The notes: a model not told the origin generated them from the letters alone. DNA of 64,000 bases from Nocardia jejuensis NBRC 103114 (GCF_001613145.1 NZ_BDBU01000050.1:1-64000), one strand, 5' to 3'; shown: positions 33,101-40,697, numbered from the stretch's first letter. Translations and numbers: made by a program.

Positions 33101-33204
33101 TCGCGGATCTGACCGTCACTGCCGGCGAGAAGTGGATCACCGAGATGGACAACGACGAACTGCGTGAACTCTTCGCGCTGGGCTCGGAGGCGGTGGGCGA
33201 GTGA
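30136..33204 (+). CDS. SNF2-family DEAD/DEAH-box helicase-like ATPase
   Basis: This 1022-residue protein starts at ATG 30136 (MLHGLWSPGSGLVLWH). The N-terminal half (1-460) is the actinobacterial SNF2 extension, including the RTGEWIQ-like strand DLVQIRGEWIQADH, and precedes LRPYQQRGLTWL. SNF2 motifs in order: Walker A ADDMGLGKT (504-512), STLLVCP-type VGPTLLVCPMSVVGNWQRE, DEAQHIKN (from D669), LALTGTPVENRLEELRSI, LLFTQFAEFG, LLSLKAGGTGLNLTAAN, and the arginine-finger motif TDRAFRIGQRRDV. An insert of about 70 low-complexity residues lies between motifs I and Ia. It overlaps the SWIM gene by four bases (GTGA). The pair probably acts on DNA or nucleoprotein; the role is unproven. Confidence 0.95.
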   Translation: MLHGLWSPGSGLVLWHDPDGDAATAVETGALPDPLGALVRAAKFRHRAQVLVPGPYGPQETQVRAHALAPEAAAKVLLQELPSGIVAGDLRFLAHVARGVDRWVRAGRIVLEVRRDDGDWWVRWRLVGGQRQRAWLAELAVAMPAALKVAGRAPELLESFVAELADPMTRLRIAARLPALPPPIGTGSDERGSLGSRAHPLISALLESAPLEEGSHRVAAVLEQWRTSLTVDEPELVLRLVEPDTAEPEGAAADGALWRLEVCLRTEGEAPAPVLLPGDPAMVRIAGERLADAKQAYPRLRDLPGDSRSMDLFLPTEVVMDLVAHGAQVLQAAGVRLMLPRAWRIAAPTMRLQVQSPAATESAVGLKGLVSFRWELAVGDTVLSPAEMARLVRSKSDLVQIRGEWIQADHRMLAAAADYVSGRTDGTETTIGGLFAELAANPVTKVPLAEITATGWAAELFDGEKSIEPVADPVGLKAQLRPYQQRGLTWLATMSRLGCGAILADDMGLGKTVQVLALLVHEREEACAAKGSSSGETSPVSAPGRPAAGAGAERRKIRRTGALDPATLFDELEALADGRAESGTAPVAVGDVGPTLLVCPMSVVGNWQRETQRFAPDLRVLVHHGPARRSGAEFDAAVRESDLVITTYALLARDVEELKRQNWQRVVVDEAQHIKNAGTRQAKAARAVPARHRLALTGTPVENRLEELRSILDFANPALLGKPSEFHARFAVPIERERDENAVTRLRAITSPFVLRRVKTDPAVISDLPDKIEITVRANLTAEQAALYQAVLDDMTAKLKDAKGMERKGAVLAALTRLKQVCNHPAHYLSDGSALLRRGHHRSGKLALVEDILESVIADGERALLFTQFAEFGTLIAPYLTERFGSEVPFLHGGVGKQRRDEMVTRFQEDPDSPPLMLLSLKAGGTGLNLTAANHVVHLDRWWNPAVENQATDRAFRIGQRRDVQVRKLVCVDTIEERVDDMLRGKSRLADLTVTAGEKWITEMDNDELRELFALGSEAVGE

Positions 33205-33995
33205 ACACCTATATCGATCCCGAATCCGTCTGGCCCGGTTCCGAAACCGGTAAACGCCGCTCGGTGCGCGGCGGCGTGCAACCGCGCAGTCGCAGCGGCA
33301 AGGCGTTCGCCGCGACCTGGTGGGGCCGGTCGTTCCTGGAGGCCATCGAGCAGGTCGCCGAGCCCGGCCGGCTCGCTCGCGGCCGCTCGTACGCCCGCAG
33401 TGGTCAGGTGGTGAACTACCACCTGGAACCGGGCGCGGTCGCCGCCGAGGTGCAGGGCAGCCAGCCGCGCCCGTTCGTCTCGGTGCTGGCGCTGCGGCAG
33501 TTGCGCGACGAACGCCTCACGGAGGTGGTCGATCTGGTGCGCGCGACGCCCGGCATGCTCGGCGAGATCGCGGCCGGGGCCCTGCCGCACGGACTGGGGC
33601 CGCTGCTGCTCCCGACCACCGCGTCCGAACTCGACTTCTCCTGCACCTGCCCGGATTCCGCGTGGCCGTGCAAGCATGTGGCCGCGATCTGCTACGTCGT
33701 CGCCGAACGCCTCGACGAGCGACCGGGGGATCTGCTCACCCTGCGCGGCATCGCGCTGGACGAACTGATCGGCAGCGTCCAGCAGGACAGCGGCACAGCC
33801 CACACGGAGTCCGCCGATCTCTACGGCGAGGACACCCCGCTGCCCAAGCTCCCGAGGCCGGACTTCCATCCGGCTCCCGAGGATCTGGACGCGGTGCTGG
33901 TGCGCCAGGCATTGCGGATCACCGCGGAGGACGAGGCAACCGCGGAATCGGGTCTGCGCCAACTCCGTGCGCTCTATCGCCTGCTGGACGAGTAG
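33201..33995 (+). CDS. SWIM zinc-finger protein paired with SNF2 ATPase
   Basis: This 264-residue protein starts at GTG 33201 inside the SNF2 stop. The SWIM zinc finger is C148-T-C150, six residues, then C157-K-H159, the CxCxnCxH pattern. The N-terminal portion has ATWWGRSFLEAIEQ and RGRSYARSGQVVNYHLEPGA, conserved in the bacterial SWIM proteins that accompany SNF2 ATPases. It has about 100 further C-terminal acidic and Pro-rich residues. SWIM fingers bind DNA or protein, so it may load or target the SNF2 protein. The overlap implies equimolar, coupled expression. Confidence 0.92.
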   Translation: MNTYIDPESVWPGSETGKRRSVRGGVQPRSRSGKAFAATWWGRSFLEAIEQVAEPGRLARGRSYARSGQVVNYHLEPGAVAAEVQGSQPRPFVSVLALRQLRDERLTEVVDLVRATPGMLGEIAAGALPHGLGPLLLPTTASELDFSCTCPDSAWPCKHVAAICYVVAERLDERPGDLLTLRGIALDELIGSVQQDSGTAHTESADLYGEDTPLPKLPRPDFHPAPEDLDAVLVRQALRITAEDEATAESGLRQLRALYRLLDE

Positions 33996-34065
33996 TCCGT
34001 AAGCCCGCACGGGAGGCGGGCCACCTCGCACTACCGCGCAGAGTGGCGCACGCCCCCTCGGGCGG

Positions 34066-35607
34066 TTACCGGTCCGCCTTCGAGGCCTGCGCGCGCCCGG
34101 CGTTCACTGCGACGTTCGTGCCCGCCTTGTCGAATCGGTAGTCGCCGAGATCGAAATGACCCGCACGCCAGGACGCTTCGACCGTGCTCATGGGCCGCAG
34201 CGGCACATCGCCGTTCTTGTCGAAGTAGTAGCTGTTGGCCAGCGAGCAGCTCTCCTGCCAGAAGACCTGGGAGCCACGGCGATCCAGCATCTCCCGGAAG
34301 TACCGGTCGTTGGCCTCGTGAGTGACCTCGACCCGGGTGGACCGATTTCGGCGGGCCTCGCGCAGCAACCGCAGGATGTGCGTGGTCTGCAATTCGATGA
34401 GCGTGAAATACGACGCGCCGTTGTAGCCGTACGGGCCGATGATGGTGAAGAAGTTCGGGAAACCGGGCACGCTGACGCCCTCGTACGCCTGCAAACGGTG
34501 GGTGTCCCACCACTCTTCGAGCTTGACGCCATTGCTGCCGTGTAGATCGAAGGTCGGCATATTGCCCGATTCCATCACCTTGAACCCGGTCGCCATGATC
34601 AGCACGTCGACCTGATGATGCTGCTCGGTGGTGCGCAGCCCGGTCGCGGTGATCTCGGTGATCGGGTCGGTCTCGAGCACGACGTTCTCGCGGTTGAAGG
34701 TGCGCAGATAGTCGTTGGAGAACGAGGGCCGCTTGCAGCCGAGCGCGTAGTCCGGGGTGAGTTTCGCGCGCACGGCCGGATCGTGCACCTGCTGCTTCAG
34801 ATGTGAAAGCCCGGTGCGCTCACCGAGTTTCGATACCGGCAGCACGCCGTAGTAGTGCGCCGCCAGTGGGAAGGTCAACTCCACGAAGGCCTGGCTCGCC
34901 AGCCTGGTCAGCAACTGTCCACCGGGCAGGCCCATCAGCATGCGGACCGCGGACGGCAGCGGTGCGTCCGGTCGCGGCAGGCACCAGATCGGGGTGCGCT
35001 GGAAGACAACGAGTTCCGAGACCCGCTCGGCGATCTCCGGAATGATCTGGATGGCCGATGCGCCGGTGCCGATGATGCCGACCCGCTTGCCACGCAGGTC
35101 GACGTCGTGATCCCAGCGGGCGGTGTGCATGGTGGTGCCGGTGAATCGGTCCGCCCCCGGGATCTCCGGCAGTTTGGGGCGGGTCAGCACGCCGGTCGCG
35201 CCGATCATGAAACGGCAGGTCAGCTCGTCGCCGTCGGCCGTGTGCAGCCGCCACAAATGCAGCGCGTCGTCGAAGTCCGCGCGAACGACGGTGGTGCCGA
35301 ACCTGATTCGCGGTCGCAGCCCGTACTTCTGTACGCATCGATCGGCGTACGCCTTCAACTCCCGCCCGGGCGCGTACACGCGGGACCAGTTCCGCTGCTT
35401 CTCGAAGGAGAACTGATAGCTGAAGGACGGAATGTCCACCGCGATGCCGGGATAGGTGTTCCAGTGCCAGGTTCCGCCCGCGCCGTCGGCCTCGTCGATG
35501 ATCAGGAAATCGTCGAATCCCGCCTTGCGCAGAGCGATCGCGGTGCCGATGCCGGAGAATCCGGCACCGACGATGATGAGTTCGTGGTCGACGACAGTGC
35601 TGCTCAA
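34066..35607 (-). CDS. Flavin monooxygenase, Baeyer-Villiger type I
   Basis: This 513-residue protein starts at TTG 35607, seven bases after GGAGG and overlapping the preceding stop by four bases; an ATG nearby is out of frame. FAD motif LIIVGAGFSGIGTAIALRKA is near 10-29. The Baeyer-Villiger fingerprint FTGTTMHTARWD (FxGxxxHxxxW-D) lies around 158-169. It is followed by the NADPH motif VGIIGTGASAIQIIPEIA and the ATG motif IMATGF. Length fits type I BVMOs (480-550). These enzymes insert oxygen beside a carbonyl or hydroxylate lipophilic compounds. It is the last gene of the SDR-diiron-FMO-like-BVMO operon under the divergent TetR, so the physiological substrate may be a product of the other enzymes. 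Confidence 0.94.
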   Translation of the reverse strand: MSSTVVDHELIIVGAGFSGIGTAIALRKAGFDDFLIIDEADGAGGTWHWNTYPGIAVDIPSFSYQFSFEKQRNWSRVYAPGRELKAYADRCVQKYGLRPRIRFGTTVVRADFDDALHLWRLHTADGDELTCRFMIGATGVLTRPKLPEIPGADRFTGTTMHTARWDHDVDLRGKRVGIIGTGASAIQIIPEIAERVSELVVFQRTPIWCLPRPDAPLPSAVRMLMGLPGGQLLTRLASQAFVELTFPLAAHYYGVLPVSKLGERTGLSHLKQQVHDPAVRAKLTPDYALGCKRPSFSNDYLRTFNRENVVLETDPITEITATGLRTTEQHHQVDVLIMATGFKVMESGNMPTFDLHGSNGVKLEEWWDTHRLQAYEGVSVPGFPNFFTIIGPYGYNGASYFTLIELQTTHILRLLREARRNRSTRVEVTHEANDRYFREMLDRRGSQVFWQESCSLANSYYFDKNGDVPLRPMSTVEASWRAGHFDLGDYRFDKAGTNVAVNAGRAQASKADR

Positions 35608-36365
35608 AACATTTCCTCCGCGTAGATGATGCAGTCCACCCGATGCTCTATCCCGTCCACCGTGCGGACGCCGAGCGGTGCGATCCGGGCGATCGGCCAG
35701 GTGACGAGCCGGCAGTTCCGGCGTTCCAGGGCCCGGTAGTAGTGGTTGTGCAGACGCACGCCGGTGGCGGTGTCGGGGGTGAGCTTGCGGCGCTGCCACG
35801 GATCGCGCACCTGCACTCGGAGATTCGCGGTCGCGGCCTGCCGCAGCGCGGTGTCGCCCAGCCTGCGCGCGATCGCGCCGCCCAGCCGCCACAGCGCGCC
35901 GCCGCCCGGTAGGGCGCTCACGGCCGCCGGAACGGTATCGGTGGCGTCGCGGGAACTTTCGCGCAAGTCCGGCAGCAGCTGCGGAACGACGCGGTCGGCT
36001 GCTCGGGCTGCCGCTTCGCCGGGCAATGGCGGTGCGGAGTTCGCGGGCAGCAGCCCGAGCAGGTCTTCGGGGCAGCGGCGCAGCAGTTCCCGGACGCCGG
36101 GGATCGCGGGCCAGGGCAGCACCCACATCGGATCGTGCTGGAACACGGTCACCCGGCGCGCCTGGCTCGCGACGCCGGGCAGCACCCGCGCGATCGCGGC
36201 GGCAGGACCGACGACCGCGACGTGCAGACCGAGCAGATCCTCCTCATCGCGCCAGTGCGTGCAGTGCCGCTGCCGTCCGGTGTACGTCGCCGCGCCGCGG
36301 ATACTCGTGCCGTCGCGGGCCGGCCGACGCACTCGATCGAATTCGCCGTAGGCCGGGGCGGTCAT
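35604..36365 (-). CDS. Degenerate FMO-like protein lacking the FAD domain
   Basis: This 253-residue frame corresponds only to the middle of a flavin monooxygenase. YTGRQRHCTHWRDEEDLLGL matches the FxGxxxHxxxW region but with Cys/Thr changes. VAVVGPAAAIARVLPGVASQ replaces the GxGxxA NADPH loop, losing both glycines. KLTPDTATGVRLHNHYYRAL and VDCIIYAEEMF match the following region of the neighbour, where the ATGF motif is lost. No N-terminal GxGxxG exists. It should therefore not bind FAD or NADPH normally. Yet the frame is intact, overlaps both neighbours by four bases, and keeps normal codon use, so it may survive as a scaffold or partner subunit of the diiron or BVMO enzyme rather than as a dead gene. 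Confidence 0.8.
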   Translation of the reverse strand: MTAPAYGEFDRVRRPARDGTSIRGAATYTGRQRHCTHWRDEEDLLGLHVAVVGPAAAIARVLPGVASQARRVTVFQHDPMWVLPWPAIPGVRELLRRCPEDLLGLLPANSAPPLPGEAAARAADRVVPQLLPDLRESSRDATDTVPAAVSALPGGGALWRLGGAIARRLGDTALRQAATANLRVQVRDPWQRRKLTPDTATGVRLHNHYYRALERRNCRLVTWPIARIAPLGVRTVDGIEHRVDCIIYAEEMF

Positions 36366-37285
36366 TTCGCCACCGGTTCGTAGGTCAGTTCCTTGGACCA
36401 GGACGGAGTGCGGCCGAGTACCCGCACCGGGAAGTGGTCGATGGCTTTGTTCAGCGCGTCGTTGACGCCCTGGATCGGCTGCAGGCGATTGATGGTGGCG
36501 CGGCCGTGCATGCGCACCAGGTGGAACAGCGGCAGTCGTTTGATGTCGGGACTGCGGTCGCCCGCTTTCTCGTAGCGTCGCACCGCGTTCCAGAGCTTCT
36601 CCTCGTCCAGCCCCATCGCCATGATGTTGGTGGACATGCGCGAGAGCAGGGGCGTGTACAACAGCGCGCCGATCAGCAGGGTGGGCCGCAGCGCGAAACC
36701 CGCCGTCTCGATGGCGATCCGCCGCGCGGGCCCCGCGCCGAGCTGTTCGAGCACCTGGAAGCCGACCGCCAGATGACGCGACTCGTCACTGTTGATGTGC
36801 CGGAACACCTCGTGGCACAGCGGATCTCGGACCTCGTCCAGCAGGAACTTCACCAGCGCGCCGTCCAGCGCGCATTCCAGAGACGGGATGACCGTTCCCA
36901 GCACGGGCAGCGAGAGCTCGTCGCCGTAGCGGTCCAGCCACTGGATGACCAGCTGAATGTTCTTGTTGGGCACCGGCATCGAGTCCTCGCGCAGCATGCC
37001 CCAGCGGCGCATGAGCGCGAGCTCGGCATTGGCGTGCTTCTGTTCCTCGGCGTGGAAGTGCCGGTAGATCTCCTTGAGCGGGCCGTCCGGCGCGCGCAGG
37101 GTGAGGGCCGCGAACCCGCGGGCTCCCACATGCTCGATCCAGACCAGATCCGCCATGAAGGCGGCCAGTGCGCCCCGCTGCTGCGGGGTGATCAGCTCGG
37201 CTCCCGGTGCGTCCCAGTCGATGTCGGCCAGTGCCCACTGTCGATCCTTGATCGTGGTGAGCATGTCGGAATATGCGAACGCCAT
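36362..37285 (-). CDS. Ferritin-like diiron-carboxylate protein
   Basis: This 307-residue protein starts at ATG 37285 (MAFAYSDMLTTIKDRQ). It is mostly helical with two ExxH-type iron motifs: HAEEQKHANAEL near 110-121 and NSDESRHLAVGF near 165-176, as in ferritin-like diiron oxygenases and reductases. A helical C-terminal half follows with FALRPTLLIGALLYTPLLS, possibly membrane-associated. Proteins of this set in actinobacteria are usually annotated only as ferritin-like or reductase. It sits 45 bases downstream of the SDR and overlaps the FMO-like gene by four bases. Role in oxidation of a lipid-like substrate is inferred from operon context; the substrate is unknown. Confidence 0.8.
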   Translation of the reverse strand: MAFAYSDMLTTIKDRQWALADIDWDAPGAELITPQQRGALAAFMADLVWIEHVGARGFAALTLRAPDGPLKEIYRHFHAEEQKHANAELALMRRWGMLREDSMPVPNKNIQLVIQWLDRYGDELSLPVLGTVIPSLECALDGALVKFLLDEVRDPLCHEVFRHINSDESRHLAVGFQVLEQLGAGPARRIAIETAGFALRPTLLIGALLYTPLLSRMSTNIMAMGLDEEKLWNAVRRYEKAGDRSPDIKRLPLFHLVRMHGRATINRLQPIQGVNDALNKAIDHFPVRVLGRTPSWSKELTYEPVAK

Positions 37286-37330
37286 TGTTCGGCCTTTCCC
37301 TGTCGGTTGTGCATGCTCGGCGCGGACCGC

Positions 37331-38167
37331 TTACCGGACCAGTCGCTCGAGCAGTCCGGCGGCGCGGGTGTACGTGCCGGGCAGCAGTCGCTTGGACTGC
37401 CAGATGAGCTTGGCCTCGACCTGCGGGACGACATGGAGCTGTCCGGCGTCCACGGCATCGAGGGTGGTGCGGGCGATGGCGGCGGGCGGGCGCCCGGTCC
37501 AGCGCAGCAGTCGATCGCCCCATTCCTCCATGGCCTGGTCGCCGATCGAAACGCCCTCCAGAATCCGGGTTTTCACCGCGGTGGGGCACAGCACGGTGAC
37601 GGTGACGCCGGTGCCGGACAGTTCGGCGGCGAGGGTTTCCGACAGCGCCAGCACGCCGGCCTTGCTGACGTTGTAGGCGGCCATCCGGGGCGCGACGCCG
37701 AAGGCCGCGGCCGAGGCCACGTTCACCAGCGCGCCGTGCCCGGCCGCGCGCAGCCGGGGTGCGAAGACGTGGCAGCCGTGGATGACTCCCCACAGATTGA
37801 TATCCAGGACCTGATGCCACTCCGGGAGCGGCGCGTCGCCTATCAGGTCGCCGCCGCGGCCGATCCCGGCATTGTTGACCACCAGATCCGCGGGCTTGCC
37901 GAACCACTGTTCCGCGGTGTCCGCGAGCGCGGTGACCTGCTCGATCCGGCTCACGTCGCAGACGGCGTCGAATGCCTTTCCGCCTGCGGCGCCGACCAAT
38001 TCGACGGTTTCGCGGGCCCGCTCGGCGTCGATGTCCGAGCAGATCACCCGCCCGCCGCGCCGGCCGATCTCGATCGCGAACGCCTGTCCGATGCCGCTAC
38101 CGGCGCCGGTGACGACCGCGTCCGCCTGCTGGGTACGGCGGGAACCGCCGAAGGGGTTGAGTCGCAT
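37331..38167 (-). CDS. SDR-family oxidoreductase, first gene of the BVMO operon
   Basis: This 278-residue protein starts at ATG 38167 (MRLNPFGGSRRTQQADAVVT). It has the cofactor motif VTGAGSGIGQAFAIEIGRRG near 19-38 and ICSDID at the end of the second strand, where the Asp favours NAD. NNAGIG lies near 98-103 and the SDR active site is NVASAAAFG then YNVSK (Tyr-Lys). A C-terminal segment of about 60 residues, with LLERLVR at the end, is longer than the minimal SDR. Its layout beside an FMO resembles the mycobacterial mymA neighbourhood (SadH-like SDR plus FMO), though order and the diiron gene differ. The promoter carries palindromes likely bound by the divergent TetR. Confidence 0.93.
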   Translation of the reverse strand: MRLNPFGGSRRTQQADAVVTGAGSGIGQAFAIEIGRRGGRVICSDIDAERARETVELVGAAGGKAFDAVCDVSRIEQVTALADTAEQWFGKPADLVVNNAGIGRGGDLIGDAPLPEWHQVLDINLWGVIHGCHVFAPRLRAAGHGALVNVASAAAFGVAPRMAAYNVSKAGVLALSETLAAELSGTGVTVTVLCPTAVKTRILEGVSIGDQAMEEWGDRLLRWTGRPPAAIARTTLDAVDAGQLHVVPQVEAKLIWQSKRLLPGTYTRAAGLLERLVR

Positions 38168-38201
38168 GGAATCTCCCGGGGCTGTGCCATCCGGGCGGAT
38201 A

Positions 38202-38243
38202 AATGGTGGCATCTGCCACCATTGGCCGCACCTGCCACCAATT
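38202..38243. promoter_or_regulatory. TetR operator palindromes between SDR and TetR genes
   Basis: A perfect inverted repeat, AATGGTGGCA (38202-38211) and TGCCACCATT (38214-38223), with a two-base spacer, is followed at once by a weaker related palindrome at 38221-38242 whose ends are ATTGG/CCAAT. TGCCACCA occurs in both. The two sites lie 35-76 bases before the SDR start and 45-85 before the TetR start. Confidence 0.75.
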
Positions 38244-38287
38244 AGGCGCGCGGTGCGGTAATTTGTCAATGTGGACCGGAGGTGGAC

Positions 38288-38917
38288 GTGAGCGCACCGA
38301 CCCGCACCTGGGGCGGGCGAACCCAGGAGCAGCGCCGGGCCGAACGCCGTCGCAAACTGATCGATACGGCTCTGCGCATCTGGCTCGAGAACGGCTGGGC
38401 CGCAGTCACTATGCGTGGCGTGTGCACCGGAGCGGGCCTGAACGACCGCTACTTCTACGAACATTTCGCCGATCGCGACGAACTGCTCGGCGCGGTCTGG
38501 GACGAGGTCTGCTTCGAGGTCTTCGGTGAACTCTCCGGCGTGATCGCCGAGCAGCTCGGCAGGGCTCCGCTCGAGATTCTGCACCTGGCCATCGCCCGCG
38601 CGGTGACCCTGCAGATCGACGGCCCCGCGCGGATCCTGTTCGGCGATCACGCGGGCAGTCGCATCCTCGAGGCGCGGCGGAGAACGACCCTCACCGACGC
38701 CACCGATTTCCTCATCGCCGCCGCCCGCCCGTACCTGCGCCCCGGTGTGGACGAATCCGATCTGCGCATGGGAACCCTCATGGGCATAGGCGGTTTCATC
38801 GAACTGCTCACCGCCTGGCGCACCGGCGCGATCGACGCCGACACCGATCGGGTGGTGGCGCACGTGGCGCAGACCGCCGACCTGCTCGGCACCCGATATC
38901 TGGCTCTGCCGGACTGA
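38288..38917 (+). CDS. TetR-family regulator of the SDR-diiron-BVMO operon
   Basis: This 209-residue protein is started here at GTG 38288, five bases after GGAGG; GTG 38282 would add two residues. After a basic leader (TQEQRRAERRRKLIDTALRI), the helix-turn-helix reads WAAVTMRGVCTGAGLNDRYF, followed by YEHFADRDELLGAVW. The C-terminal domain ends TADLLGTRYLALPD. It is divergent from the SDR operon, with two palindromes between them. Repression of the operon and of itself is inferred from this layout. Confidence 0.93.
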   Translation: MSAPTRTWGGRTQEQRRAERRRKLIDTALRIWLENGWAAVTMRGVCTGAGLNDRYFYEHFADRDELLGAVWDEVCFEVFGELSGVIAEQLGRAPLEILHLAIARAVTLQIDGPARILFGDHAGSRILEARRRTTLTDATDFLIAAARPYLRPGVDESDLRMGTLMGIGGFIELLTAWRTGAIDADTDRVVAHVAQTADLLGTRYLALPD

Positions 38918-38998
38918 TCGGCTCTGCCCGACTGATTGGTTCTGCCCGACCGATCCGCCCGGCATCAGGGCGGGCGAGTCGATCGCTGCGTGCTCGGA

Positions 38999-40075
38999 TC
39001 AGAAGTCGTCGACCGCGTAGACGCGCTGTGCGGTGGTGCGGAAGACCTGTTCGAGCGCCTTGGCGTCGGCCCCGTGGTCGGTGAGCGCGGTCGCCACCAC
39101 CTCGGCGGCATTGCCGATGCTCGTGATCGGTTTGTCCACCGGGAAATTCGAGCCCCACAGCAGCCGATCGGGACCGAACACGTCCAGCGCGTGGTGCAGC
39201 ATGGGGGACACGCGATCCAGCAGCACCGGGACGGGCGTGGGCTCGCCGCGCGGCGGGACCGGATGGCCGAGGATCGGCATCATCAGGCCGCTCACCTTGG
39301 CCACCACATTCGGATGGGTGGCCAGCGCGGTGAGATCGTCGCGCCAGCGCAGGAACAGATCACGTCGCTGCCCCGGATTCTGACCGGTGTGCTTGCCGAC
39401 CGGCCCGAAAATGCCTGCGGGCGTGGCGAGATGGTTGAGCACGATGGTGGCGTCCGGATAGCGTGAGGCCAGCGCGGTGACCTCGGGCAACTGATGCGAG
39501 TACACCCAGGCCTCGAAGGACAGGCCGCGTTCGGCGAGCGCGCCGAAGCCCTCCAGGAACGCCGCGGAGGTGAGTGACCCGGGGGCCTTGTCGTGCGCGC
39601 GCACATCCGGATCGGGATGGTGCTCGACGCGGGTGCGGATCCCGCGGAACAGCGGTGAGGCCGAGCGGTGCGCGTCGAGCAGATCGGCGAAACCGGGCGC
39701 GGCCGGATCGCCCGCCCCGATGATCGCGCCCAGGGCCGGGGTGTCCACCCCGAAGGGCAGGCTCGCTACCCAGCGCGTTTCCTCGACCGGCCCCAGCACG
39801 CCCTTGCCGGTCCACTCCACCTCGATGTGCACGATGGCCTCGACCGGAACGTCCCCGGCGTCGGTGCGATAGTCGGCCGGAAGATACGGCCGGACGAAGG
39901 GCGTCGGATCACCGACGAATTCCCGGTCGCGCTTGGGCGCGAGCCGTGCGGCCAGGTCGATCGGCACCGGCACGTATTTGAAGAGCTTCGCCAGCCCGCT
40001 GAAACCACGGGGCGTGGTCAGCGGATCCCACTGATGGATGTGCGCATCCACGACTGACATTCCCGCAAGGTCCAT
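38999..40075 (-). CDS. Amidohydrolase-family metal-dependent hydrolase (TIM-barrel, PF04909 type)
   Basis: This 358-residue protein starts at ATG 40075 (MDLAGMSVVDAHIHQWDPLT), after GGAAGGGAC. The metal motif is DAHIHQW (HxH) near residues 10-16. IVLNHLATPAGIF carries the barrel His and LLWGSNFPVDK the conserved C-terminal Asp region, as in amidohydrolase_2/lactonase-like enzymes. Family reactions include lactone hydrolysis and decarboxylation of aromatic acids. It lies 81 bases after the convergent TetR gene on the other strand. The substrate is unknown. Confidence 0.9.
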   Translation of the reverse strand: MDLAGMSVVDAHIHQWDPLTTPRGFSGLAKLFKYVPVPIDLAARLAPKRDREFVGDPTPFVRPYLPADYRTDAGDVPVEAIVHIEVEWTGKGVLGPVEETRWVASLPFGVDTPALGAIIGAGDPAAPGFADLLDAHRSASPLFRGIRTRVEHHPDPDVRAHDKAPGSLTSAAFLEGFGALAERGLSFEAWVYSHQLPEVTALASRYPDATIVLNHLATPAGIFGPVGKHTGQNPGQRRDLFLRWRDDLTALATHPNVVAKVSGLMMPILGHPVPPRGEPTPVPVLLDRVSPMLHHALDVFGPDRLLWGSNFPVDKPITSIGNAAEVVATALTDHGADAKALEQVFRTTAQRVYAVDDF

Positions 40076-40203
40076 GATGTCCCTTCCGCCCGGCTCGGCC
40101 TCTGCGGATTGTTCCACGCGGCGGGCCCCGGAGAGCCGGAATCGGACATCGCGCGTCCCGGTGCCCGCCGAACCCGCCGCGGCCGGGCGCCGGGGTCCGG
40201 CGA

Positions 40204-40608
40204 TCAGCCCAATTCGTAGTCGAACCAGAGGCGATGGCTGCCGTCAGCGTCCACGGTCATGCCGCCGCCGCCCGTGATGCCGGTCAGCGCGCCGGTGCCG
40301 CTGCCGGCGACGATCACGAAGAACTCGGCGACGCGATCCTCGCCGCTGGTGGTGGCCGAGTGCGCGAAATTGAACGCCCCGGCCCGCCCGTTCAGCTCGC
40401 CCTCGAAGGATTCCATCGCGACATAGGTTCCCGCGCCGGAACTCTGATCGAACGCCGAGGTGAACAGCGTCGCGGAGCGGCCCACGATCTCACCCTCGAA
40501 CTGCTTCTCCATCCTGGCGATGCCCACGGGCATCGCGGTGGCGACAGCAGGTTCGGGGACCACATCGGTGGGCACGAACGACTTCACACTGAATGTTCCT
40601 CTGGCTTG
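40204..40608 (-). CDS. DUF3224-domain protein
   Basis: This 134-residue protein starts at GTG 40608 (VQARGTFSVKSFVPTDVV), matching the usual start of DUF3224 proteins just before ARGTFSVKS. The domain is a small beta-barrel with FEGEIVGRSATLFTSAFD, YVAMESFEGELNGRAGAF and a C-terminal GTGALTGITGGGGMTVD, typical of the family. ATG 40656 in the same frame would add 16 residues and cannot be excluded. Function is unknown; the family is often compared with allene-oxide-cyclase-like barrels. It sits between the amidohydrolase and icmF, all on the reverse strand. Confidence 0.82.
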   Translation of the reverse strand, partial: QARGTFSVKSFVPTDVVPEPAVATAMPVGIARMEKQFEGEIVGRSATLFTSAFDQSSGAGTYVAMESFEGELNGRAGAFNFAHSATTSGEDRVAEFFVIVAGSGTGALTGITGGGGMTVDADGSHRLWFDYELG

Positions 40609-40697
40609 CACGAGGCGAGCGTAATCACCGGGACCGACAGAGTTTTCGAATTTCATCGAGCCGGGTCCCACAGTGCCCTCGGACCGGCCGCACGAGG

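Noticed and set aside
34066..36126. 686-residue monooxygenase frame
   Set aside because: Its first 170 residues overlap the FMO-like gene in another frame; TTG 35607 with GGAGG and the FAD motif right behind it is the better start.
36786..37907. 373-residue reverse ORF across the SDR and diiron genes
   Set aside because: It spans both real genes in another frame and is extremely Arg-rich; the SDR and diiron frames have clear motifs.
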